Source: Closterium sp. NIES-65 | Lineage: Eukaryota; Streptophyta; Zygnematophyceae; Desmidiales; Closteriaceae | Direction of reading: 5' to 3' | Assembly: GCA_948144175.1 (NCBI GenBank) | Contig: CANXME010002317.1 | Location: 1,302,001 to 1,366,000, forward strand | Length of the DNA stretch: 64,000 bases | Shown: in pieces, positions 21,530 to 45,700 of the stretch | Layout: every line of letters begins with the position of its first letter | How positions within the stretch are numbered: the first letter of the stretch is position 1 | Notes under the pieces: generated by a model | Database searches by the model: none | What the model saw: only the letters and a program-made list of their open reading frames with translations | What the model was told of the DNA's origin: nothing | Translations under genes and position numbers: made by a program

Positions 21530-22545
21530 GTTAGCAACGTCAGCACCCTAGGTCACGGCAAGTTCAGTGGAGAATGTTCAGTGCTAGCTGGCAGTGTCGA
21601 GGGTTGCTCGTCCTGAGGCGCCTCAAATTCAGACTTTCAGTAGCTGACGGAGTCGAGGAGGTGCCAGCGTGCGTATGCGATCGTCTGTCAGCTCTAGTGA
21701 ATTGAAGTTCAGTGGGGATTCTTCAATAGCTGGCAGTGTCGAGGGTTGCTAGTGCTGCTGAGGCGCCTCAAAGTCAGACTTTCAGTAGCTGACGGAGTCA
21801 AGGGGTGCCAGCGTGCGTTTTTTTAGTCGACTCAAAAACTGTTCAGTGCTAGCTGACAGAGTCGAAAGTTCCCAGCGGGAGTATGCGATCGTCTGTTACA
21901 CCTAGTAACGTCACCCTGAGGTCACGGTAAGTTCAGTGGGGATTCTTCGGTAGCTGACAGATTCGAGGGTTGATAGTTTCGAGGCGCCTCAAAGCCAGAC
22001 CTTTAAGTAGCTGACAAAGTCGAGGGGTGCCAGCGTGTGTATGCAATCGTCTGTTAGACCTTGTAACGTCACCCTGAGGTCACAGTAAGTTCAGCGGGGA
22101 TTTCCAGTACTAGCTGGCAGATTCAGGGTTGCAAGCGCTGAGGCACCTCACAGTCAGACTTTCAATAACTGACTAGCGTGTGTATGCGATCGTCTGTTAG
22201 ACCTAGTAACGCCACCCTGAGGTCACAGTAAGTTCAGCGGGGATTTCCAGTACTAGCTGGCAGATTCAGGGTTGCAAGCGCTGAGGCACCTCACAGTCAG
22301 ACTTTCAATAACTGACTAGCGTGTGTATGCGATCGTCTGTTAGACCTTGTAACGCCACCCTGAGGTCACAGTAAGTTCAGCGGGGATTTCCAGTACTAGC
22401 TGGCAGATTCAGGGTTGCAAGCGAGTGTACGCGATCGCCAGTTGGCCTTAGTAACGCCACTCTAAGATTGCGGAAGTTTAGTGCAGATTCTCCAGTGGCT
22501 GACAGAGTCGAGAGTTTCAAGCGTGTGTATGCGATCGTCTGTCAT
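21530..22545 (+). repeat. Diverged tandem array, about 142-bp to 160-bp units
   Basis: The anchor gtatgcgatcgtctgt recurs near 21675, 21881, 22039, 22186, 22328 and 22527, followed in most units by taacg-caccctgaggtcac and agttcag-gggat. Units before 22300 also hold GAGGCGCCTC or the decayed form GAGGCACCTC (21615, 21760, 21981, 22140, 22281); a TAGTCGACTCA palindrome lies at 21824. The last units (22060-22420) are nearly identical to each other, the outer ones more diverged. Confidence 0.85.
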
Positions 22546-22917
22546 GCCGTGTACCGCGGTGTGCTCTGTAGAAGAGCTGTTTCACTTACCATTCCTTCTG
22601 TTTTTCTTCCTTTTCCTTATAATTTATCTAAACGGGTTGTTTGTGACAGCTAGGGCCTGTGAGGATGCTAGGTGCTGAGCTGTGGTAGGCGTCCTTTGAT
22701 GAAATATGGCGTCTTTTGCATTTTTGCAAAAACACACGTGATAAGGCCGTGGTGGTGTGGGATTAGGGCTGGTTGGTGTGCAATTAGGCCGTGGTGGCTT
22801 GTTATTGCACCTGTTAGGACTCCCGGGGCGTCGCTGCCTGCCGTGTGCACGCGAGACGTTCTGTCAGGCTGTGTAGCGTGTACTGCTGGATGAAGCAGGG
22901 TCGATGAAACGATCCAT

Positions 22918-23240
22918 TAGGCCTTGTAGCGCGGCGTGCTGAGTAGAACAGTAGCGCCGCAGTAGCCAAGGCTCGGACTATCAGGCCTATTCATTTCAGC
23001 CTTGTAGCGCAGCGTGCTGAGTAGAACAGACGCGCCGCAGTAGCCAAGGCTCGGACTATCAGGCCTATTCATTTCAGCCTTGTAGCGCAGCGTGCTGAGT
23101 AGAACAGACGCGCCGCAGTAGCCAAGGCTCGGACTATCAGGCCTATTCATTTCAGCCTTGTAGCGCAGCGTGCTGAGTAGAACAGACGCGCCGCAGTAGC
23201 CAAGGCTCGGACTATCAGGCCCGTTAGGCCGTGTAGCGCA
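22918..23240 (+). repeat. 78-bp tandem repeat, about 4 units
   Basis: The unit begins cttgtagcgcagcgtgctga and ends attcatttcagc. Units start at about 22923, 23001, 23079 and 23157. The first is slightly diverged. No spacers, so not CRISPR-like. Confidence 0.9.
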
Positions 23241-23281
23241 GCGTGCTGGATGAAGCAGGTCGCTTTCTGGATGAAGCCCTC

Positions 23282-23470
23282 TGCCTTTGTGCCTATGCTC
23301 GTCCCAACCCCTCTGTGCCTTTGTGCCTATGCTCGTCCCAACCCCTCTGTGCCTTTGTGCCTATGCTCTTTCCAACCCCTCTGTGCCTTTGTGCCTATGC
23401 TCGTCCCAACCCCTCTGTGCCTTTGTGCCTATGCTCGTCCCAACCCCTCTGTGCCTTTGTGCCTATGTTC
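23282..23470 (+). repeat. 34-bp tandem repeat, about 5.5 units
   Basis: The unit cctttgtgcctatgctcgtc plus ccaacccctctgtg repeats with one or two changes. All three frames stay open because the unit lacks stops; I do not regard them as genes. Confidence 0.9.
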
Positions 23471-23482
23471 GTCCCAACCCCA

Positions 23483-23509
23483 TGGGGGCTTATCCGGGGT
23501 ATGACGGTA
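23483..23509. repeat. Solo terminus of a MITE-like element
   Basis: TTATCCGGGGTATGACGGTA at 23490-23509, preceded by atgggggc, matches the termini of the two TIR elements at 24185-24480 and 47097-47654. No partner end was found to the left, where the 34-bp array lies. Confidence 0.5.
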
Positions 23510-24184
23510 CAAGTTGCAATAAGCAAGCTTTTCACAATTCTATCTTGTTCTTTCTACAAACACGTTTCCGCTACGGTGGCACTATGCCTTTCTAGCATTT
23601 ACTACCTTTTGAACTTGCACGGAAATTTTATATAAACGGTGGTACCAGTACACATTGGCCGAATTCTGGTTGAGGGGTGACAAAACAGATTTGCATGGTC
23701 GGCTGGGGAAATTTATATCCAAAGACACGCGCGAAAGGAAAAATATACTCACAAAAGAGGTAAAACATGTACATGTACACGTGTAGTCCATGCGGTATTT
23801 CTCAGTGAATGAAAGACTCTGGTGGTAATTCTGCAGCTATGTGGCCACTGGCCACATGCACAGGCAGACAAGACAAAGGTGCTGGTTTGACTTTTGAGAA
23901 GAGTGCAAGAAGTGCCTGCCTGCTTATGTCGCAGCAGTGGTGCCACATGCTGGGAGTAGCAGTGGCAGCAGTGGGGGGGTGGGATGGCAAGGAGGACTGG
24001 GATGGGAGGAACAACAGACACACAGCCTCCTGCCCTGCTTGCTTACACCTTGCACACCCATTCCTTTCATGAGTGAAAAAAGGACAGCTCTTTTGAGGCG
24101 CCTCAAAAGAAGATCATAGCTCTCTCTCAGCTTGTGAGTTTTCTTCCAGCAGCAGACAACTCTCCTTGACCAGCCAATCCAAAC
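23510..24184. other. Intergenic, one perfect palindrome
   Basis: No gene seen. A 22-bp perfect palindrome centred on GAGGCGCCTC lies at 24089-24110 (CTTTTGAGGCGCCTCAAAAG plus one pair each side). Here I see no duplicated flanks. Confidence 0.5.
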
Positions 24185-24480
24185 TACCGTCATCGCCCGG
24201 ATATAAGACAGTGTCGAATTGAAGACATGTGGTGTCGTTAAAACAGGTGTGTCTTATAGATGGGTGTTCCTGATTATAAGACAACTGTCGGTGTGTACAA
24301 GTTAAGCCAGTATAGGGATTAGGGGCAATCTTATGACTAGGGGGAATCTTCTAAACGGTTTTTTGTCCATTTATAAGAATTATAAGACACCCTAAACTGT
24401 CCCAATTACAAGACACAGCAAGCTTTTTTTCTAATGTATAAGATAAGACATATATGTCTTCTATCCGGGCGATGACGGTA
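24185..24480. mobile_element. MITE-like element 1 (296 bp) with terminal inverted repeats
   Basis: The left end TACCGTCATCGCCCGGATA and its exact complement at 24462-24480 form 19-bp TIRs, extendable to about 26 bp with one mismatch. TA at both outer ends could be the target duplication (Tc1/mariner-like). The interior is rich in ttataagacac-type motifs and codes for nothing. Confidence 0.75.
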
Positions 24481-24686
24481 GCCCACCCTTTCCCTTTTCT
24501 CTGCCAGTCAACTCTCTCCATCATCTCTCCCCTGCTCTCAGCATCCCCCCTCACCATCCCTCTTTCCCTCCTCTCCTCTCCTCTCCCGCCATCCCCCATT
24601 CCTCCTCTCCTCTTTCCTAGCTATAATTTGATACGATCCAACGCACTCGACCCCCCACCACACCGTTTTCCCAGCCCTTATAACCG

Positions 24687-25035
24687 CAGTCAACCCTTTG
24701 ATAGGCTCTTCTCGCGCCAATCCGCTACCAAAGCCAAGCCCTGCGGGAACCCATCACCACCACACTCAAGCTGCTCCCACACCCCTCCGCAGTCAACCCT
24801 TTGATAGGCTCTTCTCGCGCCAATCCGCTACCGAAGCCAAGCCCTGCGGGAACCCATCACCACCACACTCAAGCTGCTCCCACACCCCTCCGCAGTCAAC
24901 CCTTTGATAGGCTCTTCTCGCACCGACCCGCTACCGAAGCCAAGCCCTGCGGGAACCCATCACCACCACACTCAACCTGCTCCCACACCCCACCGCAGTC
25001 AACCCTTTGATAGGCTCTTCTGGCACCGATCCGCA
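24687..25035 (+). repeat. 103-bp tandem repeat, about 3.4 units
   Basis: The unit runs from cgcagtcaaccctttgatag to ctcccacacccc; starts are at about 24687, 24790, 24893 and 24996. The last unit is partial and diverged. Open frames in both directions reflect the repeat. Confidence 0.9.
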
Positions 25036-25823
25036 CCGAAGCCAAGCCCGGCCGGATCCCAAACCTCGTAATCACGAATGGCGTGCTGACACGGAACGAC
25101 GTCCACACGACTCTCTACTGACGCTAAGCCTCCACGTGGCGTCAAGAAACGTGTGGATCTAAAGCGAGAACAACTGACTGCCACGTGGCCGAAGAGGAAA
25201 CGCGTAGATCCGAGGCGTGTGCAACTAACTAGCTGACGATGGCAGGACCAGCGACTGAATACAAAGGTCTGCAGACGCGTGAAGGACTGGAAACCTTGTT
25301 GTATGGCCGTCTCGCGGTCTGGAAATCCTTTACCCTAGATTCGAGATCTTGGAGGCCTGGGATCCTAGAACGGGCTGAGAGCGACGAGAGCGACGGGAGC
25401 GACGGGAGCGAGATAAGCGCAGTGTCACTCTTGGGAGTCTTGAAATTTCTCAGGAGAGCGACGAGAGCGAGGAGACCTTGAATGGTTGATCCGATGCCTT
25501 GAACCACACGGAGGATCGCGACGCCGAGGCGGCGATAGATCCTCCTCGACAGCACCAAATCCTCGATCTAATAGGCTCGACACAAGCCCTGATTCGATAC
25601 AAGCTCTGCTTCGACATGTGCTCTCACGCCAGTACCACCAGATCCGCTGATTTGGTGCGGTGAGAGCAACAGTGTTTTATCGACGAATGCTAGGGCGGGG
25701 TGGAACTATCGAGCCGGGCACCAATAAAGTGGAAAGGGGAAGAAAGGGGAAGAAGTGGGCGTCGTGAAACGGGCAGAAGCAAGGGGAATAAAATCAACTA
25801 TAGAGAACTAAAACATCAGTCTA
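25036..25823. other. Intergenic / 3' flank of TIM23
   Basis: No gene seen. A short gagcgacgggagcgac repeat lies at 25377-25412. ATTATATAG-like AT-rich DNA at 25800-25825 borders the TIM23 stop codon. Confidence 0.4.
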
Positions 25824-26402
25824 TTATATAGGTACGTATCGTTTCACCACGTGTCGGCTCGCGGTAAGCGCAGCAGCCGCTATACCTCCAACAGCCCCCG
25901 CGATCGCCGCTGTCCTAGGTCCCGCCGCGGCCTTATAAAGCGCTCCGGTGCCCAGCCCCGCTACGACCGCATTCCACGGATCGTCCACGCCGCCGCGGTA
26001 ATGATACGCAGCTCCTTCGATCCCGGAGTATAATAGCCCGACGATTCCCAGCGCGTTTCCCGCAGATCTTCCCCGCGATCCTGCGGCGTTGAGAACCCTA
26101 TTCGCGCGCAGCTTGGCAGAATCCCCCGCCTCCCACGAGCGGAAGCCCTCCGCCGTACCGCGGATTCCGCCGAAGAGCGCTCCGCCGAGGTACCCGCACC
26201 CGGTGAAGAAAGTGAGATTATCGCCGAAGCTTCGTCGCTGCACGGCCGCTTCCTCGGTAAAGAGAAACTCGGGCGCGTCGGGAAGGCGATAGATCCCCTG
26301 GATGGATCGCGCGTCGAGATTGGGGTACAGATCGGCGTACGGGTTGTACAGGTGCCCGGCCGATGGGGTTGCGGCGTCGTTGTCGTCGTGTAACGTGGCC
26401 AT
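25824..26402 (-). CDS. TIM23: Mitochondrial inner-membrane translocase subunit Tim23
   Basis: 192 aa, single exon, Met at 26402. Channel subunit of the TIM23 complex that imports presequence proteins into the matrix. The plant pattern is plain: YNPYADLYPNLDARSIQGIY, then RLPDAPEFLFTEEAAVQRRS, then the Tim17/22/23 (PRAT) domain with GCGYLGGALFGGIRGTAEGF, LRANRVLNAAG, GLLYSGIEGA, VVAGLGTGALYKAA and the end HVVKRYVPI. Four hydrophobic segments fit the family (about residues 68-85, 115-130, 143-160, 163-180). Length is normal for plant Tim23 (about 190 aa). It is intronless, unlike mEF-G1 next door, with which it is divergently paired over 1.25 kb. Confidence 0.95.
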   Translation of the reverse strand: MATLHDDNDAATPSAGHLYNPYADLYPNLDARSIQGIYRLPDAPEFLFTEEAAVQRRSFGDNLTFFTGCGYLGGALFGGIRGTAEGFRSWEAGDSAKLRANRVLNAAGSRGRSAGNALGIVGLLYSGIEGAAYHYRGGVDDPWNAVVAGLGTGALYKAAAGPRTAAIAGAVGGIAAAALTASRHVVKRYVPI

Positions 26403-27655
26403 CGAGCGCCACGTGGCAGATCTAGCGGCGGAGAGCCAGAAACGCGAACAGGCGGTGACACAGAAAGCTAACTGAGTATCTAGGAAAGCTAATCAACGAA
26501 GGAACAGCTTGGGAGGAGTGGAATGAGGTGAAATCAGTGGCACGCGGGTGGAGAGTTCGGGAGGTTAGGGTGGAGGGTGGTTTGAGTGGTTGGTGTAGGA
26601 GGAGGTAGCACTTGTGTTTACACGTGAAAGGAAGGGTCCTGACGATTTCTCAAGGTTGTTTCCTGCTCGGTTCAACTTCTGAACTGCTAAACGTCAAGAA
26701 AAACCGGCTTCTCTTCTTGACAGGTACGGTAAACGTCCTTGACAGGACGTTTTGCGGCTGCGAACTCAAAACGTCAACAAACTTGCGCTCGGGTTTCCGT
26801 TTGAGTTTTCGAAGCAATTGAAACGCGTCATTCGAGATACGCCTTCACTCCAGACCCAACAGCCTCCCAGTTCCTTGGAGGGTCCAGCTGTCAGCCGCAC
26901 AAAGAAGAGTGAGGTAGCCCCACTTCGCTCCCCTTCTCCCTCAAAACCCCTGTCAAACCTCATGGTAGCCCCTTCGTACCGAACCTCCTTCCGAGGCCGG
27001 AACCTCTTGTGGGAATTTCTGAAGGATGATTCAAGAGGAGTCATCGCGTCCAAATTGCAGATTTAGTACCAGCCTTTTTGAAACAAGGTTCTTGTTCAAT
27101 CTCGTAAATCAGGTTCTTAGTCAAACAGCGAGCGAATCAACCTGGAGAAAAGGAGACAGCCATAACTTTTCAAATCTTAAAAACTCATGTCTGAAAAGAA
27201 TGTGAAAAAAACGCGACCCTGCATTCCTTTGCGACTCTTACCCCTCTCATTCGGCTTCCCACAGTGCTGTGTCCGTTGCTTGTGATCGCACTTTTCTCAG
27301 GATACAGCCTCGCTGTTCCGCAACGCGCGGCCGCGTTGGAGGCCGACTGGATCGCCAGGGTTTCCACGTGCTGTCCGTCCTCCACCCACGCTACTGCATT
27401 TGCGAATCTAGACCGCCCATTTCTCTTCCAGCGCACCACCACCGTCCGATCACTCCGCCTCTTCCTGATCATTCACCTCGTAACGCGTCGCTCGCCTTCC
27501 GATCGATCGCCGTCTTTGTCATTCGCGAAAGTACCGACACCAAGCGATCATTTTTGCGGCGTAACCCAGCTCCCCTCGCACTGATCGCGACTCGCGACAT
27601 CACGCTCGTCGGTTAGAATTCTCGGCAAGATTAGCCTCTCGCCTGACACGTCACC
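26403..27655. other. Shared upstream region of TIM23 and mEF-G1
   Basis: 1253 bp between two divergent starts of mitochondrial protein genes. A locally repeated cttgaca-gg motif occurs at 26715-26750. No other gene is convincing; small open frames here are random. Confidence 0.5.
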
Positions 27656-41509
<13,854 letters not shown>

Positions 41510-41535
41510 TATTTGCTGTCCATATATGGTGTATT

Positions 41536-41627
41536 GAGGAACTCACTATAAAGCATTGGCAGCATATTACCATACTTCGCATGCACGGTACAGCTACGGC
41601 TGGTGTAGGAGCAGAAAAGAGGAGGGT
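41536..41627 (+). repeat. Decayed copy of mEF-G1 last exon, downstream of the stop
   Basis: gaactcactataaagcattgg through ggagcagaaaagaggaggg matches exon 21 (41420-41505) with many changes, including stops. It shows that copying also occurred past the gene end. Confidence 0.75.
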
Positions 41628-42785
41628 TGTGCTGCAACTACAGCAATCAAGCATTGGCCCCGCTGAATTAATCAGGGTTAAAAAATCACTCGAATCTGAA
41701 AAATCAGGGGACAGGAGCTCAAATCAAAGGTCTGATTCGTCAGATTAACGTCAGATTAATCAAACTATTCAGTCGAGAGTGTCAGCCCTGGGCGGATGGA
41801 AGGAGTGAGGCAGTGAAACACTTCATCCCTACGTGGTCAGGTAGCGTAATGATCCAGAAAAAAACTTTTTGTTACTAAATAAAGAGACTAAACTATGTAT
41901 TTTGGAATGCATTTTATCTTGAAGATCGTATCGCTCCATAACCTTACAGGGTGGTTCTAAAAACGGTGAGAAGCGATACAGCTCGGTCTAGCGACATCAC
42001 GAAACCCACAATCCCCAAGATAAGGCAATCCACTCACCATAACGACCCCCGCCGCACCACCCGCCGCTCAACCCGCCGCTCCACTCGCGTAGCTCGTCAC
42101 CTCACCGGGCCCTCCACGCTCCACGCGCCCCGCTTTCCACCGCAATCGAGACGCTTATTGCGCATTCCTGTCCCTAATCGTCGCCATCGTTTCGCTGAGT
42201 ACTCACCGTGCCGGAGGGAAAAACAGACGAATCTTTTAGGACGCGGTAAAAGTAGAGAATCGATCGCCTCAAGATCATTTTTTGGCGCGGTTGTAAACGG
42301 TTGTGTACTTTCCGTATGCAAAACGCAAGGTTTTAGTGCGGTGACAGGATCGATCTCCCCCCGATCGAGCACTTTTACCGCGTCCTTAGTCGACTCGGAA
42401 ACAGTTTCGTTTTTTTTTTTTTTTTTTTTTTCTTTTTGTTGCATCGACTCGAAATAGTTTCGTTCGGTGCTATCCACCGAGGCGGAGGGGAAGAACAGCG
42501 TGGGGGCGAGGAAAGGCGACGCGAGGCGAGGAGAGGAGAGGAGAGGAGAGGAGGGATAGCAGGGAACTGGGAGAAGAGAGAGGGAGCCTGCCGCTCAGTT
42601 AAATAGGCGCATGCACAGCTCTGCTCGTTTCGCGTGCTGCTAGGCTCATTCACAGCTCTGCTCGTCGTTTTTTTTTCTGCACGTTTCTGCATGCTGCTGA
42701 ATCGCAATCGCGGCAATCGCGGAAATCGCGGAATTCGCGGAAGTCGCGGCAATCGCGGAAATCGCGGAAATCGCAGAAGGTCGGG
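41628..42785. other. Intergenic; poly-T run and G/A-rich repeats
   Basis: No gene seen. Poly-T at 42411-42430; gaggcgaggagaggagag repeats at 42520-42553; cgcggaaatcgcgg-type repeat at 42700-42775 just upstream of the next start. Confidence 0.4.
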
Positions 42786-45700
42786 ATGATTCGCGCGCTG
42801 CGCATGGTGCGCGACGCGTGGGTGTTCTTCACGGGGAAGGGAGATACGGAGCTGGCGCGACAGACGAAGAGATTGCAATTCGAAGCCGCTAAGGTGAGGT
42901 GAGGCTTCTCAAAGCAGTACGAGAGGCACCTGGTGCTGTAAAAAGCGGTGAGGATTGGTCGTGTGGGATGCACGCGTGGGTGCTCCTCACGGGGAAGGGG
43001 GATTCAGAGCTGGCGCGACAGACAAAGAGATTGCAATTCGAAGCCGCTAAGGCGAGACGCACACAGTAGAGGCATCTGGTCCAGTACGAAGCGGTGAGGG
43101 CCGGTCGTGTGGGATGCACGCGTGGGTGTATTTCACGAAAAAGGGGGAGTCGGAGCCGCTAGGGCGAGCGAGACACGCACTCTTATGCGCACGCGCACGA
43201 GAGGCGACTGGTTCAGCAGTGGTACTGAGAGCAGCATCCGCACAGCACACGAGTGCAAAGTGAAGCCCTCAAGGTGAGACTTGTCAAAAGAGGTGACTTT
43301 TGAGTCGACTCAAAAGTCACGAGATGCGTCTGGTTCAGCAGTGGTACTGAGAGCGGCATCCGCACAGCACAGCACACGAGTGCGTGCAAAGTGAAGCCCC
43401 TAAGGTGAGACTGGTCTAAAGTAGCGTGCTGGATCGCAAGGGGCATGAGGAATCACATGAGGAATCATGTGGTTCCGCCGGACTTGAAGAATTCTTAAAA
43501 GGGCCGGCATGTCTCTGAGTGGCTGCAGTGAGAAGCGACGCGGCGTGTCGGAGAGAATTAGTTTCAGGCAAAATAAGTCTTGGGCGGAATTGGTGTCGGG
43601 CAAAATAGGTGTCGGGCAGAATAGGTGTCGGACAGAATAGGTGTCGGACAGAATAGGTGTCGGACAGAATAGGTGTCGGACAGAATAGGTGTCGGACAGA
43701 ATAGGTGTCGGACAGAATAGGTGTCGGGCAGAATAGGTGTCGGACAGAATAGGTGTCGGACAGAATAGGTGTCGGACAGAATAGGTGTCGGACAGAATAG
43801 GTGTCGGACAGAATAGGTGTCGGACAGAATAGGTGTCGGGCAGAATAGGTGTCGGACAGAATAGGTTTCGGGCAGAATAGGTGTCGGGCAGAATAGGTGT
43901 CGGACAGAATGTTCGTGAAACTGTGTTTCTCTTGGTTCCCTCCTCCTCTTCTCCCCTCGTCTCCCCTCATCTCCCCTCTTATCCCCTTCCAGCAGGTGGT
44001 GGAGGAGATGCAGCCGCTCGTTCGCTCTTGCTTCTCCTCCGTGTATGAAGATTTGTTTTGAAACGTCTCAAAAGCAAATCTTCTCTTGGTTCCCTCCTCC
44101 TCTACTCCCCTCGTCTCCCCTCTTCTCCCCTCGTCTCCCCTCTACTCCCCTCGTCTCCCCTCTTCTCCCCTTGTCTCCCCTCTTCTCCCCTTGTCTCCCC
44201 TCTACTCCCCTCGTCTCCCCTCTTCTCCCCTTCCAGCAGGTGGTAGAGGAGATGCAGCCGCTCGTTCTCTCTTCCTTCTCCTCCGTCCCTCTTCTCCGAT
44301 CTTATCCCCACTCTGCTCAGCTGAGGGCGCTGATAGTGGCACAGCAGCAGCAGGAGGAGACGGCATTGGAGCATGTGAGGCGAGTAGTGGGGGAGTGTTT
44401 GCTTGCTCACTCTGTTGGCACCGTCTCTCCTTCTGAGTCGACTCAAAAGCCGTCTCTCCTTCTGAGTCGACTCAAAAGCCGTCTCTCCTTCTGTTCTGAG
44501 TCGACTCAAAAGCCGTCTCTCCTCCCTCTGTTGCACGTGCCTGCGCCCCCATTTCCTCCTCAGCTGAGGGCGCTGCGGGTGGCACAGCAACAGGTGGTGG
44601 AGGAAACAGCATTGGAGCATGTGAGGCGAGTGGTGGGGGAGATGCAGCAGCTGAAGCAGCAGCTCGATGGCATGGTGAGGGGTGGGAGCTTGGCGAGGGG
44701 TGGGGGGATGGTGAGGATGGTGAGGGATGGGAGTATGGTGCATAGTGAAAGGTGGGATGGTGGTATCATAGGACAATCGATGACACTCAGATTGCAGGGT
44801 TGTCTGGTAACACGTTACACACCCGCAAGACTTGTAACACTCACACATCGTTTTTGAGGCGCCTCAAAAAGGTTGCCTCATAAGACAACGGTCTCTCTGT
44901 AACACACGCGCGCCATGTCACGCCTTGCCTCACACTCGCCTTGCATCACACTCGCCTTGTTTCACACTCGCCTTGTTTCACAATCGCCTTGTTTCACAAT
45001 CGCCTTGTTTCACACTCGCCTTGCATCACACTCGCCTTGTTTCACACTCGCCTTGTTTCACACTCGCCTTGTTTCACAATCGCCTTGTTTCACACTCGCC
45101 TTGCATCACACTCGCCTTGTTTCACACTCGCCTTGTTTCACACTCGCCTTGTTTCACAATCGCCTTGTTTCACACTCGCCTTGTTTCACACTCGCCTTGT
45201 TTCACACACGCCAGACAACCATGTCTACCGCGACCACTACCACGTCAGGTGAAACGGGGTGACTTTTAGGGTCTACTGAAAAGGCGCGTCAAAAAGGTTG
45301 CCTCATAAGACAAGGGTCTCTCTGTAACACACGCGCGCCATGTCACGCCTTGTGTAGCAAGTTGATTTTTTAGTCGACTCAAAATCGGCCATTTCACGCC
45401 TTGCCTCACACTCGCCTTGCCTCACACTCGCCTTGCCTCACACTCGCCTTGTTTCACACACGCCGGAAAACTATGTCTCCCATGACCATTACCACGTCGC
45501 ATGAAATACCACGTGAAAAGAGGGTCTCGAAAACTATGTCTACCTACCACGGCCAATACCACGTCACGTGAAATGCCATGGTAACGAGGTGACTTTTGAG
45601 TCGACTCGAAAGTCATCACGTGAAATGCCACGTGAAAAGAGGGTGTTTTTGAGACGTCTCGAAAACTATGTCTACCTACCACAACCATTACCACGTCACG

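Noticed and set aside
22918..23480. Regular repeats that could suggest a CRISPR array
   Set aside because: Units are head-to-tail without unique spacers, the genome is eukaryotic, and no cas genes are present.
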